A stretch of 64,000 nucleotides of DNA, taken from Nymphaea colorata (lineage: Eukaryota; Streptophyta; Magnoliopsida; Nymphaeales; Nymphaeaceae). A model generated the notes under the pieces. That model made no database searches and was not told where the DNA came from. It saw nothing but the letters and a program-made list of their open reading frames with translations. Position 1 is the first letter of the stretch. The number at the start of each line of letters is the position of its first letter. Below are positions 60,764-64,000 of the stretch, in pieces. Position numbers and translations under genes: made by a program. The stretch lies in contig NC_045149.1 of assembly GCF_008831285.2 (NCBI RefSeq), positions 22,884,535 to 22,948,534 on the forward strand, in the 5' to 3' direction.

Positions 60764-61093
60764 TAAGGTTGGGCACCGGGCCAGGCCACCACTGGGTACC
60801 TAGTACTTGGCCTGACTCGAGCCCAAGCCCAGGCCCAAGAAAAAGGGACCCGGGCCGGCACGACTCATTATCGGGCCAGCCCGGGGGGTCCCGATAAGCC
60901 CATAATTTTTTTTAATTTCTTTATTAATATATATATATTATAATTAATTGTATTTATATATTATTTTATATTTAAAATATATTTTTAAATTTAATCAAGT
61001 CGAGTCCAAGCTTAGATAAAGCTCAAGTTTTTCGAGCCAAGTCGAGCCTGAGCCTCGTTTTTAGATATGGGGCCGTCCCGATGCTCAGGCTTA
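60764..61093. mobile_element. hAT-like MITE with GC-rich ends, copy 3
   Basis: Left end TAAGGTTGGGCACCGGGCC; right end, reversed, TAAGCCTGAGCATCGGG. Flanking 8-mers TTAACAAT and CCAAGAAT match at 5 of 8, so the target duplication is decayed. GC-rich ends and an AT-rich centre as in copy 1. Confidence 0.65.
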
Positions 61094-62005
61094 CCAAGAA
61101 TGGATACCAGCATTTAAGCGTATCACACTTCTAGTCACTTAGATTATAATTCACGGGTGCCCAATTGATGTTGATGCTTGGATGACATGTGCCTACCATG
61201 ACCTGAGTTTTAAAACTAAAGTCGAGTTTGTTTGTCTTAGCTTTTCAAAGGAGAAGTCAAAAAAATTCAAAGCAACAGCCAGGTGAAGCAAGAAGTTTCT
61301 ACTGAAAGTCAGAAAATTTATATTTTCAGAATCTCTGGGGGCCCTTTGATATATATATATATATATAACCGAGTTTGAATGGTAATGTTTTTTACACAAA
61401 TTATGTATAAAATTGCTCATTTTAGAATTTGTTGAAACCTGTGTCGTAGAAAATATTTTTTTCTTACTAAAACATGAAAAAATATTAAAAATAAGTCAGC
61501 CGCAAAAAAGGGGTTAACGTGTTTGTTTTTTCAAAAAGGAAAAACAATAAAATGAAAAGCAATAGCTTTTTCTTGTGTTGTCCTTTTTCATTTTGTGTGT
61601 TTTTTTAATTTTTTTCGTATTTGTTTTACATTTTTTAGTTACCAAATTTCTATATTCACATTTTTCACATGTTTATTTTAGGATCTTTTCTTTTACCTTT
61701 TTAAAAAATTGCCAAGACTTTGTCAAAAAAAAACAACTCATTTCCATTATATCAAAGAAAAACCTCATCATTTAATATATGATAAAATCATATTTATGAT
61801 AATAGGAAAAATTATACATTCACAAACTTTTAAAAGGAACATTGCTCTCAACAGAGAAGCTGACGAGATTAAATGATTCGGTTCAGCTCGGGCTCAGCTT
61901 GAGCTTGGAACCGATGTAATTGGACATGAGTTGGAGCCTTACCCAACAAAAGTGTGTCCAACATAAGATCCAATATTTATATATAATCAGTCAGAACCTT
62001 TTTGG
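61094..62005. other. AT-rich intergenic DNA
   Basis: Contains a (TA)n run at 61347-61367 and poly-T-rich frames only. A short GAGCTCGGGCTCAGCTTGAGC-like stretch near 61880-61905 may be a remnant of the GC-rich MITE family. No gene was seen. Confidence 0.4.
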
Positions 62006-62181
62006 CACTAGCGAAGTTAATAATTTTTTTGTTTAGTTGGGGGCACTCATTCAAAATCTTTATTTTATTTGAAACACTTATTTGTATAATAATAAAATAT
62101 ATCAAAACATTAACATATATATTAAACTAATTTTGTGAGTATGATGTGGGCAACTGCCCACACCAATCGGCTCCGCTACTA
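62006..62181. mobile_element. MITE of the GGCGGAGCC family, reversed, 176 bp
   Basis: The right end reads GGCTCCGCTACTA, i.e. TAGTAGCGGAGCC reversed; the left end is CACTAGCGAAG. Flanks CTTTTTGG and CTTTTGGA are similar apart from one T, suggesting a worn 8-bp target duplication. The core is AT-rich. Confidence 0.6.
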
Positions 62182-62330
62182 CTTTTGGATATCAGATACA
62201 AAGTAAACTCACATTCTGATTTGGTTATGAAACTGCACTCTGAATTTAAATTTAACTATCAATCACATTCTTTTTTCTTTTTTTTTGGTCGATCTGGCTT
62301 TCAGGCCTTCAAATTTTGTTTAAAATTTTG

Positions 62331-62332
<2 letters not shown>

Positions 62333-62414
<82 letters not shown>
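62333..62414. repeat. (TA)n microsatellite
   Basis: An uninterrupted run of about 40 TA units. Confidence 0.95.
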
Positions 62415-62416
<2 letters not shown>

Positions 62417-64000
62417 CACTTGATTCAGTTTTAGCTCCAGTCTTTATCTCCGTCGTAATAGTCTCGTAAAATGTTCGTTAGGGAAAACGGGTCGGATCCG
62501 GTCACCTTGGATCCAGATCTATTCTTGTTCCTTTTTCTAAGCACAAAAAAATATTTTGGACGTTAAAATGTCACTTGAATTTGTAACCTACCATTTGTTC
62601 TATATTTAGTATTTATTTTTGCAACATGGACATGGTAAAACGAATAGAGAAATACAGTGAATAATTTTTACACGAAAAGTTTTCATTTATGGCCAATTTT
62701 CTGCCATAAATTTAATGATTAAGTTGCTTTTGAAATATTTTCCTGAATAAATGATGTACTTTTCATGAAATAGCAAGTTTTAAGAAAAACATAATCCTGA
62801 ATTGCACATAGACAAAATTTACCACGTACTTTTAATAAACAAGTTAACAAACACGCTAGGGTTTTGGACGAATGGTTCAATATAGACATGTAGCTTACAT
62901 GTTGAGACCTTGGGATTTGATCTTCTTAAATTTAAAGTTCTTGGTTTTTAACCTTAGTTAAGTAGATGAAAACACTAGTAGGGGGAAATTTTACCCTGTA
63001 TTTATTTCACCGGGTACTTTAACTGCCTTCTGTTTTTTCCCCTATTGGTAGACCCTTCCATGCACAACCCAGCAAAATCTGGGCGAATTTCTTTTTCAGA
63101 AAAATTTGTCGCGCCCTGTAACTAGGTAACTAAAAGCCTTAGTGTGTCAACTAAAATCATGCGGTGAAATTTGTCTATTTAAAATTTTATCTGGATACTT
63201 GTGCAAAAGGGAAAATGTCTTCCGTAAAACTTGAAGCCGAAACTTTTACGGATGTTTGATGGCCTTGCAAAAGTATTCAGGCGGAGTTTTCTTTATTGGG
63301 AACAAGTTTTTTACGACAAGAAAATCTAACTTAAAATTGAGAACTGAAACATTAAAAAAACCATAAGCCTTCTTGCATAAGGAGATTGCAAAGTTTTCAA
63401 TAATTTCTTTTTGCCAAAATAAAATTATTCTAAAAAATATGTTCTTGGAAAAAAGTTTTTAGTTTAGATTACCAAGCTTCCGCTTTGGTAAAATTATTCA
63501 ACTGCTCACAAAATAATCTTGAACTTAGTAAATATTATATCGAGGTAGCTAAAACAATATAATTTGATTTGGGTATTATCAGCATAATAAGGGAGGGGGA
63601 GTATGATATGTAATCCCCTTTTATTTTATAACATATAAACCATTGTGAGAATAATTCAATAAAGAAAATGTTTGGTATGGTTGTTTGGTAGTATGAACAC
63701 TGTAATTATTTCATGAATTTGATACATTCATGAAATATTAAGATAAATAAGACACTGAACATAAACCCATTTTGCAAAAGGGAATAAAAAACATAACCAA
63801 GCAACTTATCCATAAATAACCAGGTTTTGAGTATGTCACTTAACAAACAAAATATATTTTCAAAAGTTATTGAAAGCATGGTTTTTTTTCAAAACCAATC
63901 ATTTTCAAAACTAGATTAAATCCAAACGCTTTCTTAAAATAATTATAAAAAATATTAAAAAAAGAATATATCAATTGAACAAATATCAATTACCATATTG
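62415..64000. other. AT-rich gene-free end of the window
   Basis: Only short frames; no domain, RNA gene or element with paired termini was recognised. Confidence 0.45.

Overview
The window is nuclear DNA of a flowering plant. The evidence is spliced genes with GT-AG introns of 0.1 to 3 kb, plant-only families (CBL calcium sensor, ROP GTPase, phytocystatin, DYW-type PPR protein, plant DXO1), a Ty1/copia retrotransposon and many small non-autonomous hAT-like elements. Composition is AT-rich with moderate codon GC, except for one GC-rich exon near 55 kb. I cannot name the species.

Layout. 0-1.9 kb: gene-free, with a tRNA-derived SINE-like element and small repeats. 2.8-9.2 kb (+): a CBL1/CBL9-type calcineurin B-like sensor, 8 coding exons, 213 aa. 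9.4-13.3 kb: repeats and a hAT-like MITE. 13.3-13.8 kb (-): a secreted phytocystatin. 14.2-19.2 kb (-): a decayed Ty1/copia element, whose 3' LTR lies just upstream of the cystatin in the same orientation. 19.2-24.5 kb: a MITE-bounded tandem duplication and other repeats. 24.6-27.8 kb (-): a ROP/RAC GTPase, 7 exons, 199 aa. 31.3-43.3 kb (+): DXO1 (NAD-cap/decapping nuclease), 13 coding exons, 523 aa, with three MITEs and a 350-bp tandem duplication in its introns. 43.8-44.3 kb (-): a decayed relative of the coiled-coil gene found at 54 kb. 46.4-50.3 kb (-): a COX23-like twin CX9C protein, 3 exons, 70 aa. 54.0-55.4 kb (+): an intact coiled-coil protein of unknown function, 2 exons, 306 aa. 55.8-57.7 kb (+): an intronless DYW-class PPR protein, 607 aa. 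57.7-64 kb: gene-free, AT-rich, with MITEs and long (TA)n tracts.

The genes are unrelated housekeeping and signalling loci and do not form a cluster or pathway. The most unusual content is a three-copy family of about 0.7-kb elements whose ends are packed with the palindrome CGTATCGTACGATACG and which sit in 8-bp target duplications. Two protein-level departures also stand out: the CBL FPSF motif reads FPNF, and the PPR protein ends GYW instead of DYW. All exon structures were built by eye from splice sites, reading phase and family knowledge. No alignment or database search was run.
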